The notes under the pieces were generated by a model. The model was not told where the DNA came from and searched no databases. It saw nothing but the letters and a program-made list of their open reading frames with translations. Of a DNA stretch of 64,000 bases, positions 47,677-59,866 are shown in pieces; position 1 is the stretch's first letter; each line of letters starts with the position of its first letter. The stretch comes from Parapristionchus giblindavisi (taxonomy: Eukaryota > Nematoda > Chromadorea > Rhabditida > Diplogasteridae), in the NCBI GenBank assembly GCA_943737045.1, contig CALSFV010000034.1:434001-498000 (forward strand), in the 5' to 3' direction. Position numbers and translations under genes: made by a program.

Positions 47677-49382
47677 CTGCAATTGAAAAAGAAAGTGACT
47701 GTTATACTATACGGAGGCGAGAATAATTCACAAAAGCCAGCAAACGCGTCACGACACTTTTAGAATAATTTATGAGCAATCTAAATTGGTTATTGGAATT
47801 TCATTTCACTTGGAGTAAATGACTCCTCCTTCCAAATAGCAAAAGTCCCCCATACAATAGAAGGAACTGTCGATATGAGTAATAAACGGTGACGGATATG
47901 GTCTATTGAACTACACGATGAAATCCATACATTATGAGTGCACTACTCCTAAGCAAAATGAATATTCAATGGAAAAAGTTTAATTAGTATATCCGGCTGT
48001 GCCCTCATACAAACGTCATTCAGAAATATTATAGTATGCGCTTCTTTTATTCAAAAACATCCATACGAGTATCAATATTAGACGAAGGAAAACGTTAGCA
48101 CAATCTCAAAGAATTCCCTTACTGTAAAGGAAATATTCTCCGTGAGAAATGAGCAGTGATCCTTGTCAAAGTAATGCCATTATTGTTCTCTCATTAAATT
48201 GTAAGAAACGATAAATATTTATTATTATTATTGTTCAGGAGTGTATGTAATAGAGATAAAACGAACACCGTATTGTGTGGAGTGGACGACGTTGTTGTTA
48301 TCTCTCGTTGAGTCGGAAAGGTCGTGGAGTCGAATCTCCCATTCGTTATCTGCCACAACTTAACCAACCATACAAGGAGAAAGGAAAATAGTAATGATAG
48401 CAATAGGAACAAGTAGAACAAATGTAAGTATGATATCAACGATTTGACCAAATAAAGTGTGGTTTCAGTGTAGACCAATTATACTGTATTGAATGAACAG
48501 GTGAAATTAAAGCAAGAGAACATTGAGACACGTTTAACACCACGAAACTTAGTCCAGGTGTTAATGATATTAATCGAGGAAATTGAAATTTATATAAGTA
48601 CAAATAAGATAATTGAGAAATAATTAACAACGAGCAGATGATATGGGATGATGTGTAGTAGAATATGCAGAATATAAAGCGAGCTTGATGCATGATCTTG
48701 CATAAATCATATGAAGGTGTTTGGGCAGAATAACAAACACATTAGGACTTAATCCGTGCGCAGAAATCTAGTCTCACGTTAGTCGAATTAAGGTTCGTGA
48801 CGTCGGTTCATACATGTCAAATGTGCGAAAGATTGAACAGGTGTACAACACCTGCGATTGATGGAAAAGACGAGATTGAGTAAACCCCCGACTATATAAA
48901 GATATTCCAATGTCTCAGAGAGATATATAGACTAATAGACTGAATACGATTAAGATGTACGGATGAGTGGCTGGAACGCTCTAGTCACAAATGATACTCC
49001 TCGTTGCTTTAATTTCTCAGACGATGAAAATAGATTGAATAATAGTAGTAGAAGATGAAAAGGATGAGGAATGAAGATTCTCTTTCAGGGAGAAGTATGT
49101 GTAGGTACAGAGATGAAACTGAAATTATGAGTATCGCGTTGGAGGATAAATTGAAGAAGGAGACGATGACATAGTTGAAATAAAGAGTATTGAGGGGGTG
49201 AGAAAGAAACGAAATAGTGACCAATTACATATGGGTGTGGGCCGTGGAACAAAATATCCTGTGATCTGATGATTCATTCAGAGAAATGATTCAATTATTC
49301 ATGATGAGTCGTGTTAGGGGACTAATAGGTCGTGTGAATGTTCTTTACAGTAGACAGCGAGATATATGACGTGATAGGAGGA

Positions 49383-49518
49383 CACTAGGTCGGATGAATG
49401 ACAACCGACAGGATGAGAACTATTTGCATATTAGAGACAAGCGATAATGAATAGATAAAGTATGCAAAATGTTCTCATCCAGTCGGTTCTCATTCATCGG
49501 TTCTCATCCGACCTTGTG
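49383..49518. mobile_element. CACTAG-type palindromic MITE, copy 2
   Basis: 136 bp. Ends CACTAGGTCGGATGA and TCATCCGACCTTGTG. Internal blocks (AACCGACAGGATGAGAACTA, ATAATGAATAGATAAA, CATCCAGTCGGTTCTCATTC) match the copy at 46713-46846 at about 80% by eye, same orientation. Confidence 0.7.
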
Positions 49519-49933
49519 CCGATAGGAACTAGCGAGAGCGACTTGGGAGACGTGAGGGTGGAGAGGAAGAAGAGGAAAAGGAACAACTTAGTGACCGAAT
49601 CCTCTGCAAATGAGGGGATAGATGTGTGAATGTTTCAATTACTTAAGCGTCCATTGCAATTCACATCTAACTTCAACATACAACGCCGCCCTCGCATTCT
49701 ATAAGAGTTCACTCAACTGTGAAGGGATATAGACGAAGGAAGCACTTGTTTCCAATATCAATTATCACTAGCAGTACCGAATCAAAGGACAGGATTAATA
49801 TGGCTTCCGACCCGAAAATTACGTCATTATACTGTATTTACACGGATTTGCTCTGTTCAACTGCTCCGGTATTTTTTACTAGCGATGGGAAGATGGCGTT
49901 CCCCGCGAGTTTTTGATGTCCACAAGTTGGGGC

Positions 49934-49946
49934 GGGGGGGGGGGGG
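49934..49946 (+). repeat. Run of 13 consecutive G
   Basis: G13 preceded by GGGGC in otherwise AT-rich DNA. Confidence 0.8.
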
Positions 49947-50218
49947 CATGCCATAAGATAGAGATTACGAAGCCATTCAACAAATGGACGTTGTTTCATG
50001 TGTATGATCCAGGTGGGAATGTTACAAATAGAACCATCTTCAGATTACGGTTACCACATCCGGGATCGTAAAGCTGCTTTTTTTAAGAAGATGGTACGTC
50101 GTAATAGATCAAAGTATGAGGCAAAAAGCAAAGCTAAATGTACAAGTCCTGTCAAAGTATGAAAGATAGAACAAATATATAAAAATCAAATAATGTGTGT
50201 AAAAATAAACATTCATAT

Positions 50219-50458
50219 TTAAAGTTGAGAGATAATTGCAATGAAAATGAGATAGAGAGAGAGTAAAAAGGAAATGGATGAGAATACATAAAGGAATGCG
50301 ACGCAATAACTCAATTTCCACTGCAAATGCTCCACAAATAGACAAAGACCGACATTTATGCAGAGAATGAAATAATTAATATTTATTATTAGGTCCGTTA
50401 ACACTGTTGGAATGCGGTCGAGCTGTGAAATGGCATATTCCAGGTTCGTATTCTTCAT
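50219..50458 (-). CDS. Candidate 79-residue membrane protein
   Basis: An uninterrupted frame with a hydrophilic start (MKNTNLEYAISQLDRIPTVL) and two hydrophobic segments: about residues 28-43 (NYFILCINVGLCLFVE) and 53-76 (VAFLYVFSSISFLLSLYLIF). It ends IAIISQL. No acceptor lies next to the ATG and the family is unknown. The upstream orphan exon 51118-51256 is on the same strand, so both could belong to one locus. Confidence 0.3.
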   Translation of the reverse strand: MKNTNLEYAISQLDRIPTVLTDLIININYFILCINVGLCLFVEHLQWKLSYCVAFLYVFSSISFLLSLYLIFIAIISQL

Positions 50459-50654
50459 GATTTTACGTTATTTCAATGGTCCATCTTACGTCAGTGAAAA
50501 AGGATCATAATGGACTCAAATCTGCGTCATTCATAATGGATTAGTTCGAGAGCAAAGAACGACCCTTCCTGAAGATGGACACCCGCGAATGCTTATGCAA
50601 TCACTAGCGACTAGCTAATAAAAAGGATAAGTAATATGCAATAAGGTAGAGAGT

Positions 50655-50745
50655 ATTCTCGCCGACCCCTAGGCACAGTGGAAAGACAACGGATTTGACA
50701 ATCTTTGCGGGTTCGAAACCTATTGCCGAACTTTCCAATTTTAAA
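50655..50745 (+). pseudogene. Degenerate tRNA-derived sequence
   Basis: A GGCACAGTGGAAAGAC A-box-like segment and a good B-box (GGGTTCGAAACC) at tRNA spacing. The anticodon arm (GATT-TGAC-AATC) has too small a loop and acceptor arms do not pair. Confidence 0.45.
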
Positions 50746-51117
50746 AAAATGCGCCTTTGCGGTATTTTGTCATATTTCTCTGTTACAACGTATAAAAATA
50801 TCTCCAGCCTTAACTCGATATAATATTTATTATACTTTCTTTCAATTATCTACATAATAATCTGACATTGACACATAAGGAAATTACAGAGACCAATGGG
50901 TGCAATCCCAATCCAATTTTCTATAAAAAGATACAATGACCGTACACACCTTATTTGCCTATTATTAGAAAATCGTAAGCGCTGTCTGTCTGCGTGTCTT
51001 TAAGTGTGCACTTTTTCAAACCACAGCCAGAAAGCCAAAACTATTGCCAGAACTCTGAAACTTGGTCATATAGTAATTGTTAAATTATTGCGGCATAATG
51101 AGTAATGGTGAACTTAC

Positions 51118-51256
51118 ACAATTACTTGGTCGATGTGAATGAATGAGTGCCTGTTGACTACTACAAATTGATGTCTCGTCATCATTCTGATATGAGGTCG
51201 ATGCTGTGGAGAGTAGTCCTGCCATACAGCCATCCAGTTTGATTAATGAAACGAAC
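51118..51256 (-). CDS. Orphan coding exon of an unidentified gene
   Basis: A 139-bp open block between acceptor TTTGAG (preceded by TTTGATC repeats as in the SAMHD1-like introns) and a GTAAGT donor. It reads FVSLIKLDGCMAGLLSTAST then SYQNDDETSICSSQQALIHS then HRPSNC, with one leading base and a phase-0 end. Composition and both splice sites suggest a real exon. I could not connect neighbouring exons, and no domain is recognised. Confidence 0.45.
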
Positions 51257-51860
51257 CTCAAAGATCAAAGATCAAAGATTAAAGATTAACATGACTAGAG
51301 AGGGTGCAATTGAGTAACTTGACGCGATCACGAAAACCGATTATTGCTGAGATCAAAGATCAAATATTTAAGACTTGAAGAAATTGTTTAAGTATATCAG
51401 AAGAAGTTATAGTTTTTGTAAGACGAATAGGATAAAGATAACTCCAAGCTGTGTATATTCGACAGCACTGTAATATATTATGAAAGCGCACTAATATTTA
51501 TATGGTCTATATTTGGTCCGTATTTGATTAGTGATCACAAGCCACACTTGCAGACATAAACAAGCAAATAAACATATAGTGAGATCATAAGATGAAAAGG
51601 AGCAAATACTACGAAGGACATCATGTAACGACGTTTTTATATTCATATGCTGTATTCTACGATGCATGGACTGTTTAAAAAAAAGTTTTTTAAAGATTTT
51701 TTTTTGTATCATACTATATCCATAATATTGAAATTTAAATAACTGATTTTATGTTGAACTATTCGTTTAATTATAGAAATGGGAATTTGTTTTAGATGTG
51801 GCAACACATATTAACGGTTTTTGGTGCGTTTAAAATATTATTAACTATTCTAATAAGGAA

Positions 51861-52088
51861 ATGAAAAAAAACCCAATAAGATTCTTTTCGTCATCAAAAT
51901 GCATGAATAAGTGTTTTGGTGTGCCCACCACTACAATTAAATTGATATGCTTTACTGAATATTGCAAAAGACCAAAGCCTACGATCACTTTCGAGACACG
52001 AAATTTCTCTAGATCTTCGAAAAAAGGTATGATGCAACAGTGCATTTATTGGAACGAATTTTGTCCAAGGACCTTTTTTCGAGAGTAG
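51861..52088 (+). CDS. Cysteine-containing ORF ending in a C-x6-C peptide
   Basis: A 75-codon frame with six cysteines (about residues 14, 18, 30, 35, 61, 68). After a dibasic KK it ends GMMQQCIYWNEFCPRTFFRE: a C-x6-C loop with aromatic residues, the loop size seen in allatostatin-C peptides. No signal peptide is present in the frame and no upstream exon was identified. The opposite strand is open too. It may be a chance frame. Confidence 0.2.
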   Translation: MKKNPIRFFSSSKCMNKCFGVPTTTIKLICFTEYCKRPKPTITFETRNFSRSSKKGMMQQCIYWNEFCPRTFFRE

Positions 52089-52110
52089 AGTCCTAGAAGA
52101 GCAATTAAGA

Positions 52111-52544
52111 ATAAGAAGAATGAAAATGGGAATAAAATGAAGGGTGGGAGAATATGGTATATGATGAATGAGAAAGGATGAAGAGGTGAGATCCATCGAT
52201 AATAAGGAAGAGAATAAGGAGTCTATGGACGGATGAGGGTGGCAATCAAGAAGACTACGTCACAAGTATAATTTGGATTACTGTAGTCGTGTAGGCGACG
52301 TTTCTGAACTACAATAGTTTCAACATAATAAGAAGAATGAAAATGGGAATAAAATGAAGGGTGGGAGAATATGGTATATGATGAATGAGAAAGGATGAAG
52401 AGGTGAGATCCATCGATAATAAGGAAGAGAATAAGGAGTCTATGGACGGATGAGGGTGGCAATCAAGAAGACTACGTCACAAGTATAATTTGGATTACTG
52501 TAGTCGTGTAGGCGACGTTTCTGAACTACAATAGTTTCAACATA
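52111..52544. repeat. Perfect 217-bp tandem duplication
   Basis: 52111-52327 and 52328-52544 appear identical base for base, from ATAAGAAGAATGAAAATGGG to AGTTTCAACATA. No mismatches noticed, so it is recent, gene-converted, or an assembly artefact. Confidence 0.92.
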
Positions 52545-53145
52545 ACTACTCAATTATGTTAAGGTTTAAAATACACACTACGCAGTAAATGTTTCCAGAG
52601 TATTTGAAGAGAAGCGAACCTTGAAATGACGCGATAATGATCAAATAAAAATGACTCGGACTGGGTAAAACCACCCATTAGTAGGACTAACCCATAAAAG
52701 TGAAGGATGATGTGGTCACCACAAAGCACGAGCTAAAGATATCTATCCACAGGTTTAAAATAGACTTTGTCAATGTATGCATGTACATATTTACGATATA
52801 CATATTCATGCAACGATGAAATGGAGTACTTTATGAAGAGAAATGGGAACCGTGAGGAATCCGACACAAAGGGAGGTCTCATTCCTCATTTTGTTCTTTC
52901 TGAATCTGACAGTTAGGACAAGTGAAGCACGCTAAAATGAAATGAAAGAGACGAAGATGAAAACGTCACGTCACTATTATAAATGCCATTACTGTCAATG
53001 AAACAAAGGAACTAATTGATTATGAGAGGGTGCAATATTGTTGTGTAACGTATTACGAATGAAATAGTGGCAATGAGAATAATTTGTTTGTTTTAATGCT
53101 AGTTTCTGCAAACCATGTGGCTAATATCAAGGGGATAATAGAATT

Positions 53146-53592
53146 ATGAATAATAATACACTGCACGTGTTGCGTTCATCAAGAAACCATATGATTACAG
53201 TACTGCCATACATCATCCATTGTTGTTCGTTTCAAGAGGAAGTGCATAAACAATTACAAATTCCGAATGAATGTGATCATATACAGTTCGAGAGAGATTT
53301 CGTTGTTTTCTTCACTGAGGATTCCCCTTCCATTCTTAGTACCAGTTTTTGTATGGGGATTGAGACACTAGACAATATCATGGAAAAAGTTATAAAAAGG
53401 TTTTTTCACAAAGAAATGATGACGCAAATGAAATACTATAATGTAATTGTCCTTCTGAATAGCTATCACAGTTCCACAGAAACTCACGCAATATATGTGA
53501 ACCCAGTTAAATTAAACTCATTTTTTGACAACCGAATTCGGAATCTAACGGAAATTTTTGTGCACGATCAACAAAAACACTCCGAGAATTAA
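53146..53592 (+). CDS. Hypothetical 148-residue protein
   Basis: One of the longest uninterrupted frames in the window not explained by low complexity. It starts MNNNTLHVLRSSRNHMITVL, has a central VVFFTEDSPSILSTSFCMGI and an amphipathic ETLDNIMEKVIKRFFHKEMM, and ends HDQQKHSEN. Mixed composition argues for coding. No signal peptide, membrane segment or known motif. It could be intronless, one exon, or a decayed gene. Confidence 0.35.
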   Translation: MNNNTLHVLRSSRNHMITVLPYIIHCCSFQEEVHKQLQIPNECDHIQFERDFVVFFTEDSPSILSTSFCMGIETLDNIMEKVIKRFFHKEMMTQMKYYNVIVLLNSYHSSTETHAIYVNPVKLNSFFDNRIRNLTEIFVHDQQKHSEN

Positions 53593-56497
53593 CTAACCGA
53601 AATAAACATTTCTCGAAAAGTAAAGAAATGCATGACAAACCGTGAAATGAACAAAGCCTATCAGACTATGGAAAACCCATTTAGTCTTTCATCATGGTCA
53701 TCTTATTCATGAATAGGATATTCGAAGAGAGGTTCAGAAACCTCTAAATACGAATTGGCCATGAAAAAGCACAAAATTTTTAAAAACTATTGCCTCTTTA
53801 CGATACATATTCATAAAGGTGAAGGTATGGACATACTAACTATAATTATTTGTATTGAGAACATGACACAGTCGTTGACACAGTCACAGTAATCCTCGCT
53901 GCCGATATCCGTAGCTCAAATGTTCAACTATCCACTATTCCGCGTTATTCATTGTCAGCTCTTTCCCCGACTGATATCTCTTTTGTAAAAAATCTATTTC
54001 AAAAAGAATATTTCATCAGTTTCAATCGTCAGGTTAGACCGGTGGCAGTGTTAATTTCTACGCCTCACCTCACTTTAAAAAAAGTTTCACGAATTCTTCC
54101 GCGATCCAAAACCGAAATCACCTATTAGTTAGATATAAATATGCAAAGGAAATCCAATTGCATTTTTGCAATTACTAGTAATATGCTTATCAATTAATAT
54201 TTTGATGGAATAAAGAAATAAATAATGAATAAATAAATTGTTGAATCCAACACATTTATATGTATCTAGGATGGCCCTATTTCTGTAGTTATACTGAGAC
54301 CACCCCCGCTTACGCGTCATAGCACTATATTATAGGGATTCAGGACTCGAAAAGCCTTACACGACACTTTAAACATAATGAATCAGTCCAAAATGAGCCA
54401 TAACAGGCATGAAAATAGTATAGTGAATCAATTCAAGAATGTACTCTTTGGGAGCGAATTATGACGGAACTAATCAGTGAAAAATCGCCGTTTCCGTTCA
54501 AAATAAGCTCATCTACGCCAGAAAAAACTTTAGCTAATACGAATATTATGGTAACTCAATACAGCACAATACCACCGATATCATAATCTATGGGATAATA
54601 TGGGGGGATGAATAGGAACGGATTATGACTCATGAGTATATATCTGGTAGAGTATGGTCTAAACGAATTCACCAAGACATATTATGATCGTATCAAACAA
54701 ATGACGTAAGTGTTATATCAAATGGGAAAAAGATGGATAGTGGGTGCATTGTACCCGAAGTAAAACAACACTAATTTCATAAATAGCTTCACGTAAACAA
54801 CAAATAAAAATGAGAAGCCAGACGGTGATGAATTTTCAGTGATGCGAAGGTAGAAAAAGCAGACATCAACAAATTTTAATCTGCAGTAGATGCAAATCGC
54901 GAAAATGTGAATTGCGGAGTTCAGAATTTGCGTAGAGAAAAAAAAAGGAGCGAAAGATTGCGCAAAACGAGGGCGAAATTATATTTGAGAAAGAATTATC
55001 AAACAATATTAGCTCAAATAAACAATTCAACCAGGAATCGGAATATGCGCATATGAAGATCAACGTCAATGTTCTGGGGCTGTCGGAAGTAAGAAGAGGC
55101 ACATCAGATAAATGTGTTTAAATGAAATGAAAATAAACTCGACAGTTAGAAAGTTTCAATGTGAGTGATTGAATGGCAATCAATCGAAGTTATGAAGATG
55201 CTAATATAAAGTACTGAAAAATCTGTGGTATGTGATGAAAAAAGAGTGAAAGGTGAGAGAGGAAGAGGTAGAGGTAGAGAAGAAGATGTATAGATAAAGG
55301 TAGAGATATAGAGACACCTCAATCATTTGCTGCAAATGAAGAAAGAAGATAGATTGCATTGAAATACGTCATCAATAAGAAGAGAGAGAGACGAGAGAGT
55401 GGAGGGGAGAAGGTGGGTGGAAGAGGGACAATGGTCAAGAATTGGGGAGGTTCACGTTTGTTCATACCACAATCGCCCCCTTGCAATTGGAGAAAACTCC
55501 AACACGGAAAGTTACATGTTCCCTTGGAATCGTATCCAATGTCGTAAGAGAATGGCTTCCATAGAATATGAGGCAGTTAGTCCCTGTAGATATCAATGGA
55601 ATGTTTAGTATTGGGGAACTTCATAAGTTTTCATATAACGAAAAATCGTAAACATAACCATTGAAAAATGACAGTTCAACTCTCGAAGATCAAATAGAGA
55701 TCACTTATAAAGGTGAGAAGAATTGGACTGGAACTGTTTCATATGAGAATATAGTATAGTCCATACTTTGTCATATCATGAAATCATTGCGAACTGCAAA
55801 CATGTTTATAATCACCTTATCCTTCGCAAAGTCATTATATTACTAGAAATTTCTTGAAATACTTTTTTTTTATTCATGAGCGTATGCTGAACAAACATAT
55901 TAGACAGATTTGCACGTTCATTAGGACGAAAGGTAATCCGCTACTAATCCAGTGATAATAGGCCATGTTGACTAACAATGCGAATACATTGCAGATTCTT
56001 TTTACTAAAGATTTCAAGACAATATTAAATGAGATAGATACAGTGATAGATCGCAAGAATTGATTCCACGTGGAAATATTTCTTTGATCTACCATTTAAT
56101 CTCATCTTTCAAAGTTGTTATCGTTTCATCACGAACTCTATTCTATATTTCTCTATTAAACCAATCACCTTTCAATCATTGCCATTTACTATGAACTAAT
56201 CTGTCTATCAAATGGATTTAACCATATGTATAACAGAAAAATAATTAATGACATATCACTCCGGCGTACAGTATCAGTTATCAGACAAATCACAGAAAAC
56301 CATGGAGAAAGTGGACAAAAGTAAACCTTAACCACAATGACAGAGACGTCATTCTGTGCTCTTCTTATATCCAATTGCCCTCCCTTCCTTCTTGTATACG
56401 TGACAATCAAACAAACAAAACAACTCCCACCTGTCATTATCTCTCCCAACTTCCCTATTCATTCCGATACTTTGAGCTTACTTTGATGACATTATTG
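53593..56497. other. Intergenic, no gene recognised
   Basis: AT-rich sequence; purine-rich GAGAGA/GGTAGA repeats near 55255-55420 generate spurious open frames. Confidence 0.4.
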
Positions 56498-56607
56498 TTA
56501 AATCGCCCCTGAAACTCTCCGATCTGGCCATACTCTCTCGCTTTCTTTGTATGCGAGAGATCGTGGTCCAGAGCGGAGAGTTAATTATGTGCGGGACGTG
56601 CTTTTAA
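56498..56607. mobile_element. TTAA-flanked MITE, copy 3
   Basis: 110 bp between TTAA at 56498-56501 and 56604-56607. Contains an imperfect palindrome around CTCTCTCGCTTTCTTTGT..GCGAGAGA and GCGGAGAGTT. Confidence 0.6.
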
Positions 56608-57406
56608 CAAACAGACTAAGAGACACGAGTGGGGGTGGAATGATACACTATCAGAACATACTACAAAAAATTGTAGATGACCCACGTATTTAATTGTACT
56701 GCTATCGTAATATAGAAATAATAGTTTCCAAATGAGCCGATGATACAAAAAGCAGACAAGGGAAAAGCTTGAGCTAACCTAAGAAGAATTCAAGAATAGA
56801 ATGATTTATCTACGGATGGAGAAAAGTCAGGGAAAACATTGCATTATCTTTACCATCTAATTGTATAAATCTATACAATATAAATGTGCATTGATCGAAT
56901 CAACGGATGCTGATCTTGTAATGTTGTTCAAATAAACAGTCTAGAGAACGATCACTAACACTAACATACGACAGAAAAAAATATAATGATAAAAGACTGA
57001 TGTAAGGTTTCGTGGAGGATAGATCAAAGTTTGAATAATTACAATGATGCAACTGTGACCTTATACAAAGGAGGAACTAGTGAATAGGAATTAAATGATC
57101 AAGAGAAAGGAAAAGCGATGATCATTGAAAGTACAATAGATAGTGAATAGAACTCGTGAGGGAATTGCACGAACTTGACCAGATGGGTGTGTCTAATTAT
57201 ATTAGAAACAAAAAAAGTTCTCGACATATGTTCTCTAAACGAACGACTTATAAGGGCTAAATGTATCGCGTGAATATTGGTTATTATGTAGTTGCTATAT
57301 TCGGATGAAATATGGAACCGAAAGCGAACGAAAGATCATAACTATAATTTGAGTTAAAATATTATTATTATTATCAGTGATCCCTTTAATATGTAATGTT
57401 GTCTAG

Positions 57407-57516
57407 TTAAAGTCGCACCCGGCTAATTTGACTGTCCGAATTGGCAACACTCTCTCGTAGACAAAGAAAGCAAGAGAGCATTGTGGTGAATCAAATTAGC
57501 TCGAGATGTGACCTAA
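57407..57516. mobile_element. TTAA-flanked MITE, copy 4
   Basis: Left TTAA at 57407-57410 followed by AGTCGCACCCGGCTAATTTG. The right end has drifted to CTAA. The central CTCTCTCGTAGACAAAGAAA matches its siblings. Confidence 0.6.
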
Positions 57517-58758
57517 ACAAATCACAGATATGTAGAGTGTGAACTGATTATGAGGACACAGTTCACTCAGGTTTCGCTTCCTTTGGCATACGAGGAAAAG
57601 TGGACTGGTTAATGAATGAATGTATGAGTCAGAACAGGCATAATCAGGAATGGGCAATGTTGCACCATCTACTAGAGTGAGTAAGCTAAGTCACTTTGTG
57701 TAAACGCAATAATGGTTGACCAAGGTTAACTAATTACTCTGATATATACGTTTAGGGAGAAGTATACGATGCTTTGCGAGAAAAAAATACATACAACTTT
57801 TATCAGTAATGGCAACGTGGGAAGGTTAATGATTGAAAATAAGTAAAGGTTGTAATAATACCAGACCAAGTAGTCAATATTTTTATCTAAAAATACAAAA
57901 ACGTAACGTGCGATAACATTTACTGCAGCGAACTTGAATCTTTATTGTACTCTTGTATTGCTCTCTATAGTAATGAACACCTTTTTATTAATTAATTAGC
58001 ATTACTCATCATGTAAAATAACAGAAGAGTAGAGGAGCACTACTGTATCTTCAGTTGTTTTTCGAAAACTGGCCTTTCAATTCATAGAGTTTTTTTGAGT
58101 GGCATTTCAAAGACCAAGAATTATAGTTTTGTTTCTGGGAACCGTAACTGTTGAAACGTGGAGGTGACTCGATGATTTAATTGCGTGTAAGAAGTACAAA
58201 TTTATACTGCCCAAGCCATTCTAAGTGGACGATATTATCAAATCTCAAAGAGTTATCTGTGTCCGCATGTCTGTCCCTATACTGATGCATGAATTATTAA
58301 TTACAACTGAAAGAACGATCCAAAATGTCTAAGAACATTTGTAGTTGGACTAATTCATTTCATCCAAATTTACTGGTTTTTCTGCAGATTTGGCGACAAT
58401 TTATGTTATACAATATGATGTTCTGAACACAAACAAAGATTAATAAAATGTGTTTGTAGGATATAATTCCAATGTGATTTGTTTTTCTTTGCACGTATAT
58501 TTTGCACAACGAAATGCGAGTTCATCATCGTGCAGTTGTTCTTGAAATGCATTCGATGAATTAATATATCTATGGGAAATGATTTATTTATGAATTTGAA
58601 ACAGATTCATCACAGAGTCTATTTATACTTAAAATAATGCATTTTCTTCCGCATTTCAGTTTTTTCTGTATTAAAAACTTTAAAAAAGGGGCACCAGGAG
58701 ATTGTGCACTACAATCACGAAGAATCAATGATTTCTTTTCTCTACAACATTCGTGAGG

Positions 58759-58820
58759 CTGTCAATGTAGTTCAAGGGTTAGCAGCCAGCTCTTGTACGC
58801 GAACAAAGCTCGATCCCTGT
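58759..58820 (+). pseudogene. tRNA-Thr(TGT)-like fossil
   Basis: GTAGTTCAAGGGTTAGCAGC resembles a tRNA D-arm region, CTCTTGTACG holds a TGT anticodon-like loop, and AAGCTCGATCCC resembles a T-arm. Acceptor arms do not pair and the T-loop is altered, so it is a tRNA-derived remnant (or SINE head). Confidence 0.45.
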
Positions 58821-59099
58821 TTGCTATTTTCTATACATTCAATGTCGGAAATTCGCGCATTTACTAGGCGCGGCAATGAACTTTCAACTCACATTAGGAT
58901 GTTATGGAAATATGTATAAATGTAGAGAAAATTATTTTTGTATGCTGGGAGATATGATCAACAATTCTGCTCGGCTAGTTTAGTCGCGAAAAAAGACTAG
59001 GGTCTCCTACTGAAGAGAAGAGATCGTTCACAAGCACTATTTGTCCAGCTAGTGATTATTGATTTCTTCAATCAGTTTCTTCATATCATGCGACACTTG

Positions 59100-59254
59100 T
59101 AAAGGCACACCCGAGCTAATTTGAATATGAGCTCCCCGCTCTGACATTGCTTTCTCGCTTTCTTTGTTAACGAGAGATGGTTGCTAGATCGGAGATTAAA
59201 ATTAAAATTAGCCCAGATTAATTAGGATTAAAATTAGCCCAAGGGTGCCTTTAA
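59100..59254. mobile_element. TTAA-flanked MITE, copy 5 (expanded)
   Basis: Ends AAAGGCACACCCGAGCTAAT and GCCCAAGGGTGCCTTTAA. Longer than its siblings because the ATTAAAATTAGCCCA block near the right end is duplicated (about 59199-59240). Right border is TTAA; the left border has changed to GTAA. Confidence 0.65.
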
Positions 59255-59617
59255 ATTCTCTCGATTTTATGAGGAGACAATGCTCTTTTCTCCCATTAAC
59301 TATTATTGTCATTCGGTCTCACGTAAGTACATTTACACATGAATACATTTGTCACCGCGTGTTAATTTCAACAAAACCGGATTTTGGTTCCATAACATGT
59401 TTTTTTGCTTTTTTGATCCGAAAAAACCTTAAAGAACGGGACAGTCGAGTTTTTCGCGACTAATCTTGTCAGGTAGAACAGTAAATCACATCTTCCTGAA
59501 TATAAAACAATTTTATCTAACAAAGATTATTGATGCCCCGCAATATATACCGTAATCCGAGCTTAAAGTTCGTAACAGTACCGCGAAGATTTGAACTGGT
59601 AAGATAAACATATATAA

Positions 59618-59689
59618 AATGACAAACGGGAATTGAAACCGCGTGGCGCCGTTACAATCGCTGACTACTAACATCTGAGCTACAGGGGC
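59618..59689 (-). pseudogene. tRNA-Thr-like pseudogene
   Basis: On the minus strand GCCCCTGTAGCTCAGATGTT is a near-perfect tRNA 5' half, GATTGTAAC holds a TGT-type anticodon loop, and GGTTTCAATTCCC resembles a T-arm. The 3' acceptor strand does not pair with GCCCCTG. Confidence 0.55.
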
Positions 59690-59833
59690 TATTATGCTTC
59701 CCCCCTCCATCGAATCTATTAGGGAACAGATCGCTACATCGTTGGTTCCACGCAGATCTTTGGTTATCCCTTACCCCTACCCGCAAAAAATTTGCCTTCC
59801 ATGGGTATCGTGCATATAAATTTGCCTTCCATG

Positions 59834-59866
59834 GTAGCATAATAGCCCCTGTAGCTCAGTTGTTGT
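59834..59866 (+). pseudogene. Truncated tRNA head, inverted relative to 59618-59689
   Basis: AGCATAATAGCCCCTGTAGC then TCAGTTG repeats, in inverse orientation, the first part of the neighbouring tRNA-like sequence together with its 5' flank, and then stops matching. Confidence 0.6.

Larger units (their letters stand above)
41594..50218. other. Region 5' of the M13 ectodomain: transposons, no firm gene
   Basis: It should contain the missing M13 cytosolic and membrane exons. Candidates with compatible phase are 47602-47676 and, less likely, 44194-44252 plus 43982-44014. Otherwise it holds the nested foldback at 42879-43828, MITEs at 46022, 46713 and 49383, and scattered open frames (44448-44717 +, 46234-46530 +) with no recognised domain. 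Confidence 0.4.

Noticed and set aside
48290..48360. GGAGTCGAATCTCC, considered as a tRNA T-arm
   Set aside because: No A-box, anticodon arm or acceptor pairing at the required spacing.
48194..48478. Minus-strand frame with a membrane-segment-like stretch, considered as the missing M13 anchor exon
   Set aside because: No ATG and no acceptor in frame before the hydrophobic part; stops precede it in all three frames, and donors do not match the needed phase.
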